NCBI GenBank assembly: GCA_964601275.1
Contig: CAZRMV010000001.1
Span: 372,001 to 436,000, forward strand
Reading direction: 5' to 3'
Length of the DNA stretch: 64,000 nucleotides
DNA from: JAOZPE01 sp964601275
GTDB taxonomy: Bacteria; Krumholzibacteriota; Krumholzibacteriia; JAJRXK01
Made by a program: the position numbers and the translations under genes. A model generated the notes under the pieces. It made no database searches and was not told where the DNA came from. It saw only the letters and a list, made by a program, of their open reading frames with translations. Positions 32,925 through 40,857 of the stretch are shown here, in pieces (positions within the stretch are counted from its first letter, which is position 1; each line of letters opens with the position of its first letter).

Positions 32925-33677
32925 ATGATGCTGCTCCTGGAATCTCTCGATCCTTCCCAACGTTCCGCGTCGTTCCGTGCGGTTTCCGGCAGCTCGCTGG
33001 AGGTGCGGGAGGAATTCGCCCGGATCGCCGAAGTCGCCGCGGGTCTGGGCTACCGGGACCTCCTGCTTCATTTCGCGACCTCATCGAGCGGGATCACCCA
33101 ACTCCAGGCCTACGTGGGCCCCGAGCGCCGGTCGCATCGCCGGGGATGTCTGGGGGAATCGACCCTTCCGCTCGACGGCGGCCCCCTCGCGGTCGCCACC
33201 CTGCCGCGCATCGTCCTGGCCAGCCAACTGGAGGAGAGTCATCCCCGCTACCAGTTGGATCTGGAAGCGTCCACGGAGAGCACGACGCTGCTGGACGAGG
33301 CACTCCGCCTGCTCCTGGCGACCTGGGGAGACGAGAGCGAGGCTCTGCTGCAGTTGCGGACCGCGCTGTTCGAGATCGGATCCCACCTGCTCGATCATGC
33401 GGAGAGTCTGAAGTCGCGCGCCGGGGCGGCCGTCGCCGACACCCTCCAACTGGTCGTGCGCTTCAGCGACGAAGGGATCCAGGGCTGGTTCCATGACGAC
33501 GGACCTCCCTTCGACCCCTCGTCGGAAAACGGGGTGCACCTGCACGACGAGATCATCGCCCGGCGCTTCCATGCCGGGGACGCACCGGGTTGGTTCTGCG
33601 GACTTCTCGACGAGTACGAACACGCCCTCGAGCCTGACGGCAACCGGATCGGGTTCCACAAGAAGGTGGGACGATGA
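32925..33677 (+). CDS. RsbW/HATPase_c_2-like protein with a degenerate N-box
   Basis: A 250-residue protein. The C-terminal half (about 135-230) has the layout of anti-sigma-factor kinases: LRTALFEIGSHLLDHA where the N-box helix should be, then LQLVVRFSDEGIQGWFHDDGPPFDP, whose DDGPPFDP is the G1 motif of that family. The N-box asparagine is replaced (EIGSH for ExxxN), so ATP binding may be weak. The N-terminal 130 residues are unassigned. Its stop overlaps the start of a GAF histidine kinase, so the two probably work together in stress or sigma-factor-type signalling. ATG 32925 has no ribosome-binding site. Confidence 0.6.
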   Translation: MMLLLESLDPSQRSASFRAVSGSSLEVREEFARIAEVAAGLGYRDLLLHFATSSSGITQLQAYVGPERRSHRRGCLGESTLPLDGGPLAVATLPRIVLASQLEESHPRYQLDLEASTESTTLLDEALRLLLATWGDESEALLQLRTALFEIGSHLLDHAESLKSRAGAAVADTLQLVVRFSDEGIQGWFHDDGPPFDPSSENGVHLHDEIIARRFHAGDAPGWFCGLLDEYEHALEPDGNRIGFHKKVGR

Positions 33678-35068
33678 GCCGACTGTTGACCGGACACGAT
33701 ATGGAAGTCCGCCTCCAATTGCAGAGCCGGGCCTTCGAAGGGATCTTCGATCTCCTCCGATCGCTGGGCAGTACCCTCGAACTCGACAAGGTGGCCAAGC
33801 TGTCCCTCCTGACCGTGGTGGGGCAACTTCGGGTGGAGCGGGTCGCCCTGTACCTGCCCTCCGGAGGAAGATCCCGGTTTCGGCTGCTCAAGTCGGTCGG
33901 GGTGGAGGGAGTCGATCTGCCCGGATCGATCGAGAACACCGAGGCGATGGAGGCGGTCCTGAGCGCACAGGCGGGAACCGTGGACATCGATCCCTGGTGG
34001 GACATGCCCGAGGAGATCCGGCGTCAATTCGAATACGCGGCCTATTTGCGCGACTCGAAGCGACCGGTGGCGCTTCTGCTCCTGGGGGGAAGGATTCCCG
34101 GGAATCGCTTGGACGAAAGCGAGGAAAGCCTGCTGTCGGCCATGGGTATGGTGATCGGGACGATGGTCCAACGCTCGCTCACCTACGAGCACATGCTGCG
34201 CGCGAAGTTGAAGATGGAGGAAGCCAACCAACTGCGCAAAGTCATCCTCGACCACGTCAGCCACGAGTTCAACACGCCCTTGATGGTCGCCAAGAGCGTC
34301 GTGGAACTGGCGCGGGACGCCGATCCGGAAAAACAGAAGGAACTCTTCGACATGCACCAGGAAGCGGTGGACCGTCTCTCCGAGCTGGTGCAGTCGTTGC
34401 TCCGGGTCGCCGACGAGAGTGAAGACCCGGAGAACCAGATCCCGGTGGAGCTTCTCTCCATGTCCCAACCGGTGTTCGTGGCCGATGTCATCAGCCCGCA
34501 ACTCTACAAGCAGGACCTCAGCGGGTTCCACGTCGTCGAGGGCCATCTGCTCGAGCCGTCCACCTACGTGAAGATCGACCCGGCCAAGGTCAAGGCGGTG
34601 TTGGACGGGCTGTTGCTCAACGCCCGCCGCTTCGCCCGCGACGAGTATTCCTGGGCCGCGGTGCATTGTTACGCGACGTCGTATCAGTGGTGGACGGAGC
34701 GGCCGCAGATCGATCGTCTTCCCCTGTACCGGGAGATCCTCCACGGGAGCTCGGATCGCCAGATGTTGCCGCTCTTCCTCCCCGGGGAGAGCCCGCCTCC
34801 CGGCCCGCATCCTCCGCGGGACATGTGTGTGGTGGTCGAGGTCATCGACTCGGGGATCGGCATTCCCGAACCCGATCTGGAATCCATCTTCCAGCCCTTC
34901 GCGCAAGGCAGCAATTCGCCCCTGAAGGGAGTCCGGGGCGCTGGGATGGGGCTGGCGAGTTGCCGGAGGATGGTCAAGGAGATCCGCGGAGAGCTGGTGG
35001 TCAAGAGCAAGGAAGACGAAGGCAGCATCTTCGCCCTCCTGCTTCCCGCGTACTGGGAGAGCCCCTAG
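33674..35068 (+). CDS. Cytoplasmic GAF-domain hybrid-less histidine kinase
   Basis: A 464-residue soluble kinase. Residues ~14-170 form a GAF sensor domain, a helical linker follows, and HisKA carries His197 in ILDHVSHEFNTPL. The ATPase domain is unusual in having a long insert between the N-box-like helix (VKAVLDGLLLNARRFARDE) and G1 (VIDSGIGIP), then IFQPFAQGSN and GAGMGLASCRRMV. There is no receiver domain and no membrane segment. It overlaps the RsbW-like gene by 4 bases. No response regulator follows, so phosphate may pass to the NtrC-like protein at 30186 or elsewhere. Confidence 0.88.
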   Translation: MSRLLTGHDMEVRLQLQSRAFEGIFDLLRSLGSTLELDKVAKLSLLTVVGQLRVERVALYLPSGGRSRFRLLKSVGVEGVDLPGSIENTEAMEAVLSAQAGTVDIDPWWDMPEEIRRQFEYAAYLRDSKRPVALLLLGGRIPGNRLDESEESLLSAMGMVIGTMVQRSLTYEHMLRAKLKMEEANQLRKVILDHVSHEFNTPLMVAKSVVELARDADPEKQKELFDMHQEAVDRLSELVQSLLRVADESEDPENQIPVELLSMSQPVFVADVISPQLYKQDLSGFHVVEGHLLEPSTYVKIDPAKVKAVLDGLLLNARRFARDEYSWAAVHCYATSYQWWTERPQIDRLPLYREILHGSSDRQMLPLFLPGESPPPGPHPPRDMCVVVEVIDSGIGIPEPDLESIFQPFAQGSNSPLKGVRGAGMGLASCRRMVKEIRGELVVKSKEDEGSIFALLLPAYWESP

Positions 35069-35156
35069 GCTCTTCGTCGTTCCGGCCCCGGCCCTGGGGA
35101 TCGGATGGATCTCCGCACTTCCGGCCCCTGAAGCCGGCTCGAACCCGGACCATTCC

Positions 35157-35185
35157 TTGTCAACCACCCCCGGGGCGGGCATCAT
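35157..35185 (+). promoter_or_regulatory. Predicted promoter of the symporter gene
   Basis: TTGTCA (35157-35162), 17-base spacer, CATCAT (35180-35185). Transcription would start only 1-2 bases before ATG 35195, which has no Shine-Dalgarno sequence, so this may be another near-leaderless mRNA. Confidence 0.4.
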
Positions 35186-35194
35186 GGCCGGGCC

Positions 35195-36451
35195 ATGACC
35201 GACGCCTCTTCACCTTGGTACCGCAAGCTGCACAACCAGGTGCTGCTGTCCATGCTTGCCGGCGTGATCCTCGCGGTTCTCTTCGGGGAGGGCGCAATGC
35301 GCTGGACCGGCTGGATGGGCACCATCTTCATCCGCCTGTTGAAGATGGTGATCGTTCCGTTGATCCTGACCAGCATCGTTTCCGGGGTCGCGTCGGTGGG
35401 CGGGGGCAAGAGCCTGGGCCGCCTGGGATTGAAGACCCTCGTCTACTACCTGGTCACCAGCATGATCGCGGTCCTGACCGGCCTGGTCCTGGTGAACCTG
35501 TTCAAACCCGGGGTTGGGGCGAATCTGGCGGGGGCGGTCCAGGGGGAGCTACCGTCGTTGAGCACTCCGAACAGTCTCGCCGAGATCTTCCTGAGGATGA
35601 TTCCCGAGAACCCCATCGCCGCGATGGCCCAGGGGGACATGCTGGCGGTCATCTTCTTCGCCATCGTCTGCGGTGTCGCCCTGGTACACCTGCCGAACGC
35701 CCGGCGCGAACCCCTGACCCGGCTGGTCGACGCCGGATTCGAATGGATGATGTCGATCACCTCCGGGGTCATCCGCCTGGCTCCACTGGGGGTCTTGGGA
35801 CTCATCACCACCGCGGTGGCCACGTCCGGGCTCGGCGCCTTCGCAACCCTGGGCAAGTACATGGTGACGATCGCGGCCGGACTCTTCATCCACCTGCTGG
35901 TGACCCTTCCCTTGTTGTTGAAGGTAGCCGGCCGGATGAGCCCGGTCATCCACTACCGCAACATGGCCGAGGCGCTGCTCACCGCCTTCTCCACCTCCTC
36001 ATCCTCGGCCACTCTTCCGGTGACCCTCCGGTGCACCGAGGAAAAGGTGGGGGTGAGCAACCGCATCTCCTCCTTCGTGTTGCCCATGGGAGCCACCATC
36101 AACATGGACGGCACCGCTCTCTACGAATGTGTCGGGGTGATCTTCATCAGCCAGGTCATGGGATTCCACCTGGGACTGCAGGCCCAGTGGGTGGTGGTGG
36201 TCACCGCCCTCCTGGCGAGCATCGGAGCCGCGGGAATCCCCTCGGCGGGCCTGGTGATGATCTTCATCATCACCGAGGCGATCCACCTGCAGGGCCCCCA
36301 GGTGGGAGTGATCGTCGGCGCCATGCTGGCCATCGATCGCCCCCTGGACATGCTGCGGACCATGGTCAACGTGACCAGCGATTCCTGCGGAGCGGCCATC
36401 ATTGCGCGCAGCGAGGGGGAAGACGGGGTCAACCTCGAGGTGAGGGCCTGA
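35195..36451 (+). CDS. Dicarboxylate/amino acid:cation symporter (DAACS, GltP/DctA family)
   Basis: A 418-residue inner-membrane carrier that takes up glutamate, aspartate or C4-dicarboxylates with H+ or Na+. Eight membrane helices plus two re-entrant hairpins are readable. The family signatures are a serine-rich hairpin (STSSSSATLPVTLRC) and MGATINMDGTALYE in helix 7, where NMDGT binds cations. The arginine that selects acidic amino acids in helix 8 cannot be placed with certainty. It stands alone between the kinase cluster and speH, with a GAGCGGCCGCTC palindrome at 36466-36477 just after its stop. Confidence 0.93.
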   Translation: MTDASSPWYRKLHNQVLLSMLAGVILAVLFGEGAMRWTGWMGTIFIRLLKMVIVPLILTSIVSGVASVGGGKSLGRLGLKTLVYYLVTSMIAVLTGLVLVNLFKPGVGANLAGAVQGELPSLSTPNSLAEIFLRMIPENPIAAMAQGDMLAVIFFAIVCGVALVHLPNARREPLTRLVDAGFEWMMSITSGVIRLAPLGVLGLITTAVATSGLGAFATLGKYMVTIAAGLFIHLLVTLPLLLKVAGRMSPVIHYRNMAEALLTAFSTSSSSATLPVTLRCTEEKVGVSNRISSFVLPMGATINMDGTALYECVGVIFISQVMGFHLGLQAQWVVVVTALLASIGAAGIPSAGLVMIFIITEAIHLQGPQVGVIVGAMLAIDRPLDMLRTMVNVTSDSCGAAIIARSEGEDGVNLEVRA

Positions 36452-36523
36452 GGTTGGAGGTTCCCGAGCGGCCGCTCCCGGGTGCCCACGCCAAAAAAAC
36501 CGTGCGCGCCCGCCCCGCCCTTC

Positions 36524-36529
36524 TATAAT
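36524..36529 (+). promoter_or_regulatory. Consensus -10 element upstream of speH
   Basis: A perfect TATAAT at 36524-36529, with no recognisable -35 at 17 bases (CGTGCG). The leader to the GTG at 36650 would be about 115 bases; I see no obvious secondary structure in it. Confidence 0.45.
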
Positions 36530-36649
36530 CTTCCCCGTACTTTCCGTGGTTTCGCGATCTCTCCCGCCGTTCCTTTCCCCAAGGACGGTGGATGGCACAA
36601 CCGGGTGCGTCCACGGTCGAACGGCGCACCCCGGGCGGAGGCAACCATC

Positions 36650-37024
36650 GTGTACCGAGGAATCCATCTTCTCGTGGACTGCCGGGGAGTCGACCGCCGT
36701 CTCTGCGTCGACGACAAGCTGTTCCTGGAGACCATGGCCGAAGCGGCGCGCCGTGCTGGTGCGAACGTCATCTCGCAGGTCCGCTACCGCTTCGGAGAGG
36801 ACTCACCACCGGGTTTCGCGGCGGTCTGCCTTCTCGACGAGAGCCATATCTCCGCCCACAGCTATGCGGACGCGGGGATGGTCGCGTTGGATATCTTCAC
36901 CTGCGGGGAAACCGATCCCCGACGGATCCTGGAGATCCTCACCACCCAGCTCGACCTGGGGGAGGTCACCGTCCGGGAGCTGGGTCGTTTCGAGCTGGCG
37001 GAGCGGGAGATGGAGGCAGGATGA
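36650..37024 (+). CDS. speH: S-adenosylmethionine decarboxylase proenzyme
   Basis: SpeH makes decarboxylated SAM, the aminopropyl donor for spermidine. It is a pyruvoyl enzyme that cleaves itself. This 124-residue protein has ESHISAH and DIFTCG: Ser65 (future pyruvoyl group), His70 and Cys85 are spaced exactly as Ser63, His68 and Cys83 of the Thermotoga enzyme. The GTG at 36650 has GGAGG 8 bases upstream and matches the family's length; the upstream open frame is not conserved. No spermidine synthase gene is adjacent. It converges on a methyltransferase gene at 37117. Confidence 0.95.
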   Translation: MYRGIHLLVDCRGVDRRLCVDDKLFLETMAEAARRAGANVISQVRYRFGEDSPPGFAAVCLLDESHISAHSYADAGMVALDIFTCGETDPRRILEILTTQLDLGEVTVRELGRFELAEREMEAG

Positions 37025-37116
37025 ACTTCTTCCCCTTGGGGCGTCCGCGTTCCCGGTAGCCGATCGCGGCCCAGTCCGCCCGCCCGCTGCGCACTCGAGC
37101 TTCGCTGCTCGCCGCT

Positions 37117-37914
37117 TCAGTTCCTTCGTTCGAGGACGTAGAGAAAGTAGTTTCCGTCGTGATCCGTGATCGGATGCCCCCGGTCGTCGGTGATCTCCCG
37201 GATGGAAAGAGCGCTCTTTCCCAGCAGGCGATGCCACTGCCGGCGATCGAAGCAGTGGAGTTGATAGCTGTGGTCGCGATGCTCGGTGCGGCGGGGCCGT
37301 TGGATGATCAGATGCGAGACGACCCGCTCCTTCCGCCTCGGGGTCAGGGGGCCTCCCGGCGGGAGGTACTGCACGATCTGCCGCACCCGGCAGGAACCCC
37401 TCCGGCCCTCCCACTGGTCCTCGGTGGGGACTTCGCGCCCGTAGGCGCTGAGACTGATACCCACGACATAGACTCCCCCCGGACGCAACAGGCCGGCCAT
37501 CTCCTCGAAATGTTGCAGGTAGTCCGCGTCGCGGGGAAGGTGACGAAGGGTGTTGATGGTGTTGAAGGCGAAGATCACGTCCTGAACCGGCACCCGGTCG
37601 CGAAAGGCGGTCATCTCGGCCGACACGATGCGGACCCGGCGGGAGAGCCCCATCGTGGCCAGGCGCCGGCGGGCGTAGGAGAGCATGGCCTCGCTCCGGT
37701 CGAAACCGGCGACCCGATGACCGCGGCGGGCCAACAGGCGCAGGAAGCGCCCGGTGCCACAGGCCGGTTCGAGCCACCACGCTGTCTTCGGCGCTCGGGC
37801 GCAGTGCCGGCGGAAGAGCCGGAGGAGCACCTGGACGTCCCGGCTCGTCCCCGGGGTATGCAGGATGTCGTAGACGACGGGATCGTCGTAGAAACCAGGA
37901 ACCGGCGCGCACAT
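37117..37914 (-). CDS. Class I SAM-dependent methyltransferase
   Basis: A 265-residue Rossmann-fold methyltransferase. Motif I is LEPACGTGRFLRLLARRGHRVAGFDRSEAML, the acidic end of strand 2 is FDRS, and motif post-I/II is VIFAFNTINTLRHL. The N-terminal FYDDPVVYDILHTPG is often seen in this methyltransferase type. The substrate is not predictable. It lies 22 bases after the four-cysteine small protein and is read in the same direction, so the two are probably co-transcribed from the promoter at 38217-38246. Confidence 0.85.
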   Translation of the reverse strand: MCAPVPGFYDDPVVYDILHTPGTSRDVQVLLRLFRRHCARAPKTAWWLEPACGTGRFLRLLARRGHRVAGFDRSEAMLSYARRRLATMGLSRRVRIVSAEMTAFRDRVPVQDVIFAFNTINTLRHLPRDADYLQHFEEMAGLLRPGGVYVVGISLSAYGREVPTEDQWEGRRGSCRVRQIVQYLPPGGPLTPRRKERVVSHLIIQRPRRTEHRDHSYQLHCFDRRQWHRLLGKSALSIREITDDRGHPITDHDGNYFLYVLERRN

Positions 37915-37936
37915 GGACCGGGCCCGCGTTCGGGGT

Positions 37937-38194
37937 TCAGGGACGCTGGAGGGAGGACCGGAGGGTGGTCAGCATCTCGGCGACCTGCAGACATTCCTCG
38001 CAGTCGGCCTCGACGGCGCCGCAGGGGACGCCGTCCGCCTGGACCTGGGCACACCGGGGTTCCCGGAGGAACTGGACCAGCTCGTCGAGCAGCTCGAGCA
38101 GACGGTGGCGCAATGGTCCTTCCGGTGCTTCCCGCAGACGCGCGATCAGGCGCCACTCCCATTCGGAGAGAACGTGATTCTTCAGGGATTCCAC
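37937..38194 (-). CDS. Small four-cysteine protein of unknown function
   Basis: An 85-residue protein, mostly helical, with four cysteines (Cys48, Cys58, Cys65, Cys68) in a CX9CX6CX2C pattern that could bind zinc or an iron-sulfur cluster. The first helix (HVLSEWEWRLIARLREAPEGPLRHRLLELLDELV) is amphipathic. It starts at GTG with GAGGAG 10 bases upstream and has a recognisable promoter, so I regard it as real. Next in line is a methyltransferase; a ferredoxin gene lies just upstream. I do not recognise the family. Confidence 0.6.
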   Translation of the reverse strand: MESLKNHVLSEWEWRLIARLREAPEGPLRHRLLELLDELVQFLREPRCAQVQADGVPCGAVEADCEECLQVAEMLTTLRSSLQRP

Positions 38195-38216
38195 GGCTTC
38201 GATTCTCCTCGCTTGG

Positions 38217-38246
38217 ACTCTAGCCGGACCCGAGGGAAGGAATCAA
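38217..38246 (-). promoter_or_regulatory. Promoter of the four-cysteine protein and methyltransferase genes
   Basis: On the complement TTGATT (38246-38241), 18-base spacer, TAGAGT (38222-38217), about 15-20 bases before the GTG-proximal GAGGAG. Confidence 0.5.
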
Positions 38247-38294
38247 GCTCTCTCGTCGCTTTGAGGACTCGGCGCCCCTCGGCGGGCCGGGTGG

Positions 38295-38477
38295 TCAGTC
38301 CTCGTCGACCATCGAGATGGCGTCGCTCGTACAGGTGTCCAGACAGGCCGAGCACTCGGTGCATTCGTCTGCGTCCACGACGGCCTTCTCGTCCACCATT
38401 TCGATGGCTTCCACGGGACAGCTATCCACGCAATCTTCGCAACCTTCGCACAATTGGGAATCGACCAGGGCAGGCAT
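38295..38477 (-). CDS. 2[4Fe-4S] bacterial-type ferredoxin
   Basis: A 60-residue low-potential electron carrier. Cluster I ligands are Cys10, Cys13, Cys16 and Cys20 (CEGCEDCVDSCP). Cluster II ligands are Cys39, Cys42, Cys45 and Cys49 (CTECSACLDTC), with Thr instead of the usual Pro after the last one. The protein is very acidic, as expected. GGAGGAG lies 8 bases before the ATG. No oxidoreductase is beside it. The downstream gene encodes the four-cysteine protein but has its own promoter. Confidence 0.94.
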   Translation of the reverse strand: MPALVDSQLCEGCEDCVDSCPVEAIEMVDEKAVVDADECTECSACLDTCTSDAISMVDED

Positions 38478-38640
38478 GTCGCCACTCCTCCACGGACAAG
38501 GTGGTGGGCAAGGACGGTTTGAGGTCGAACTGGAACAAAGGAATCGGACCGGCCCAAGGCAAGATTTTTCGTCGGGTCGCAGGGAAGATCCGGCGCGTCG
38601 AGGGAGGGGGAATCGCCGATCGCGGGAGGTCGTGAACGGC

Positions 38641-39990
38641 TCAGATCCCCGGATCGAGTCCGGCATCGCGCAGTACGGTGCGGATGTTTCCCTCGATCCA
38701 CTTCGGATCCCACCACTGGAGAGGGTTCACCGGGGTTCCTCCCACCAGCACTTCGTAGTGCAGGTGATCGCCGACCGCCAAGCCGGTGGTTCCCGTGCGG
38801 CCGAGGATCTCTCCCTGGGCGACCGTCTGACCCTCTTCCACCTCGATGCGCGAGAGATGCCCGTACACCGTTTGCAGACCCAGTCCGTGGTCGAGGACCA
38901 CGGTATTGCCGTAGATTCCCAGGTCGCCGGTAAAGACCACCCGGCCGGCGGCCGCGGCGGGGACGGGGGCCCGCTTGGTGGAGGCGAGGTCGAAGCCGGC
39001 GTGGACCTTGGTATCGAGCGCGACTCCCTGGTAGGAGTAGTCGCGGGTCTCGGCGAAGTTCGAGAACACCCGGGTGTTGGGAGGTTGCCGGAAGGCCCCA
39101 TGCCAGAGGGGGTGCGGCGCACTCTTCTCGGACAGCGCGACAAAGGTGCTCTCGGCGCGGGCCCGGACCACCGTACTGATGTACTTGAAGGCCTCCCCAT
39201 ACTGCTCGGGGGGGATCACTCCGCGTTCGGGAAGCAGCTCCGGCAGCTTGGACGCCAGGAACGCTTTCTTCAAGGTGACCTTTCCCCGCCGATAGTTGCG
39301 GGGGGTGATCGAGACTGCCAGGGCCTGGCGGCTCGGGTTGCCGGCGGTGTCGAAACACTCGACCACCGGCTTTTCCGCGACCGGGTGATCGAAGGGGATG
39401 GCGAAGAAGGCCACCCGCAGCCCACGGGTGTCGTCGCCCAGTGGATAGGCCCGGTAGAGCCGGTCGCCGACCTTCACGCCGCAACGCTGGCCGTCGCGGC
39501 TGCGCAGCACCGCCACCCCCGCGCCCCCCTGGGCGGGATAGCGGGTGAAGGCGACCGCTTCCAGTTCGGGAGGAGTGAGATCGACCCGCACCGGGATCCG
39601 CAGCACCGGCTCTTTGTCGACCGGCTTGGGACGCCAGAATCCGTCACTCGCCCAGACCTCCAGGCGCCCTTCCCCTTCGGCGGCCCCCTGGGCCCCGGGC
39701 TTCACCTGGAAGTTCAAGGTGCGTTCATTGACCGTCGAACTGTCGAAAGAGGCCTCGTAGAGGGTGACATCCTGGTCGCCCTGCCACAATCGCACCTGGA
39801 CGCGGCGGACGCCCCCTCGCGCGGCGTGGAGTTCCAGATGAAGGGTCTGGTCGAGACCCAGTTCGACCGGAAGGGGCTCGAAGCGGGCGTCCACCGGGGG
39901 AACCCGCTGGCGCAGGACGAGGAATCCGATGCCGATCACGACCGTGGCCAGCACCAGGCCGATCTGCAGGAGTGCTTTCTTGGGATCCAT
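38641..39990 (-). CDS. M23-family metallopeptidase, membrane-anchored
   Basis: A 449-residue protein. A single N-terminal membrane segment (LLQIGLVLATVVIGIGFLVL) is followed by about 300 residues of beta-rich periplasmic domain resembling Ig-like folds. The C-terminal M23 (LytM) domain has zinc ligands His330 and Asp334 (HAGFD) and His411, with His409 in HLH and His378 in YGHLS. It should cut peptide cross-bridges of peptidoglycan, or regulate amidases if inactive; all active-site residues are present. The ATG at 39990 lacks a ribosome-binding site but lies 8 bases from a good -10, so the mRNA may be leaderless. Confidence 0.9.
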   Translation of the reverse strand: MDPKKALLQIGLVLATVVIGIGFLVLRQRVPPVDARFEPLPVELGLDQTLHLELHAARGGVRRVQVRLWQGDQDVTLYEASFDSSTVNERTLNFQVKPGAQGAAEGEGRLEVWASDGFWRPKPVDKEPVLRIPVRVDLTPPELEAVAFTRYPAQGGAGVAVLRSRDGQRCGVKVGDRLYRAYPLGDDTRGLRVAFFAIPFDHPVAEKPVVECFDTAGNPSRQALAVSITPRNYRRGKVTLKKAFLASKLPELLPERGVIPPEQYGEAFKYISTVVRARAESTFVALSEKSAPHPLWHGAFRQPPNTRVFSNFAETRDYSYQGVALDTKVHAGFDLASTKRAPVPAAAAGRVVFTGDLGIYGNTVVLDHGLGLQTVYGHLSRIEVEEGQTVAQGEILGRTGTTGLAVGDHLHYEVLVGGTPVNPLQWWDPKWIEGNIRTVLRDAGLDPGI

Positions 39991-39998
39991 GGGGGGAC

Positions 39999-40026
39999 AT
40001 AGTAGCCCGCTGGACAGGCAGGTCAA
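39999..40026 (-). promoter_or_regulatory. Promoter of the M23 peptidase gene, probably leaderless
   Basis: On the complement TTGACC (40026-40021), 16-base spacer, TACTAT (40004-39999). The ATG at 39990 follows after 8 bases, where transcription should start. Confidence 0.6.
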
Positions 40027-40077
40027 CCGCACCTTTGGAACTTCCGAGATCCGGATGAAGAAGAAGGGCGGATCTGC

Positions 40078-40083
40078 TAAGGT
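40078..40083 (+). promoter_or_regulatory. Possible extended -10 of the methyltransferase gene at 40139
   Basis: TGC plus TAAGGT (40078-40083) reads as an extended -10 without a good -35. It lies back to back with the M23 promoter. Leader about 50 bases. Confidence 0.35.
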
Positions 40084-40138
40084 GGCACGAGGCGGCGCCC
40101 GCCCGATTCCCCGGGCCGGCGCGAAGGCCGAGGTCTCC

Positions 40139-40786
40139 ATGTCGTTCGACACTGCCTTCCGTTCCCATTCCTCGTACTTCGGCGTCGAGCCCGATCCCCT
40201 CCTGACCGCGTACGCCGATCAGCTCGATCGCGAGCGACCCGTTCTCGACGTCGGCATGGGCCAGGGGCGCAATGCCTTCTGGCTGGCCGAACGTGGATTC
40301 AGCGTGGACGGCATCGAGCCTTCGATCGTGGCCCACGAGAAAGTGTGTGAACTGGTGGCCCGCAACGGTCTTCCGATCCATGCCTATCCCTGTACCTTCG
40401 AGGATTTCGAGGCCCAGGCCGATGGTTACGGAGGGGTTCTCGCCCTGGGCCTGCTTCCCATCCTCTCGCGGGACGGCTTCGTCCGGCTGCGCGAGAAGGT
40501 GGAAGAGTGGTTGATTCCGGGAGGGCTCCTCCTCGCCACCGCGTTCACCACCGACGATGCGGCCTATGCGAGGATCTCGCGGGAGTGGTCGAAGGTCGGC
40601 CGCAGCAGCTTTGTCGACGCGCAGGGAAACCGCCGGACCTACCTCGAGCCCGGCGAGTTGCCCGGCCTCTTTCCGGGTTTTGGAATCGTGCACGAGCGTG
40701 AGTATCTTGGGCCGATGCATCGGCATGGGGACGGCCCGCTCCACCAACACGCGGTGGCCGAAGCCGTCCTGCGCAAGCCATCGTGA
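40139..40786 (+). CDS. SAM-dependent methyltransferase (TehB/UbiE-like)
   Basis: A 215-residue protein. Motif I is PVLDVGMGQGRNAFWLAERGFSVDGIEPS; later blocks are VLALGLLPIL and PGGLLLATAF. The N-terminus (SFDTAFRSHSSYFGVEPDPLL) resembles small-molecule or tellurite/thiopurine-type methyltransferases. The C-terminus is His-rich (GPMHRHGDGPLHQHAVAE), which could bind metal. I use ATG 40139 with GAGG 5 bases upstream; the open frame extends upstream through the promoter region. The next gene, a thioredoxin-like protein, follows after about 70 bases in the same direction. Confidence 0.85.
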   Translation: MSFDTAFRSHSSYFGVEPDPLLTAYADQLDRERPVLDVGMGQGRNAFWLAERGFSVDGIEPSIVAHEKVCELVARNGLPIHAYPCTFEDFEAQADGYGGVLALGLLPILSRDGFVRLREKVEEWLIPGGLLLATAFTTDDAAYARISREWSKVGRSSFVDAQGNRRTYLEPGELPGLFPGFGIVHEREYLGPMHRHGDGPLHQHAVAEAVLRKPS

Positions 40787-40857
40787 GAATCCCGGACTCC
40801 GGGAAGGATCTCGATGGCCGGTCTGCGAGCCCCAGGTTGTTTCACGGAGTGGATTCC

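Noticed and set aside
36466..36477. GAGCGGCCGCTC palindrome after the symporter as a terminator
   Set aside because: It is fully self-complementary with no loop of its own and no T-tract follows; too weak to call.
40083..40098. TGGCACG followed by a GC pair, suggesting a sigma-54 promoter before the methyltransferase at 40139
   Set aside because: The GC is one base out of register and the TTGC element is missing; sigma-54 promoters do not tolerate this spacing change.
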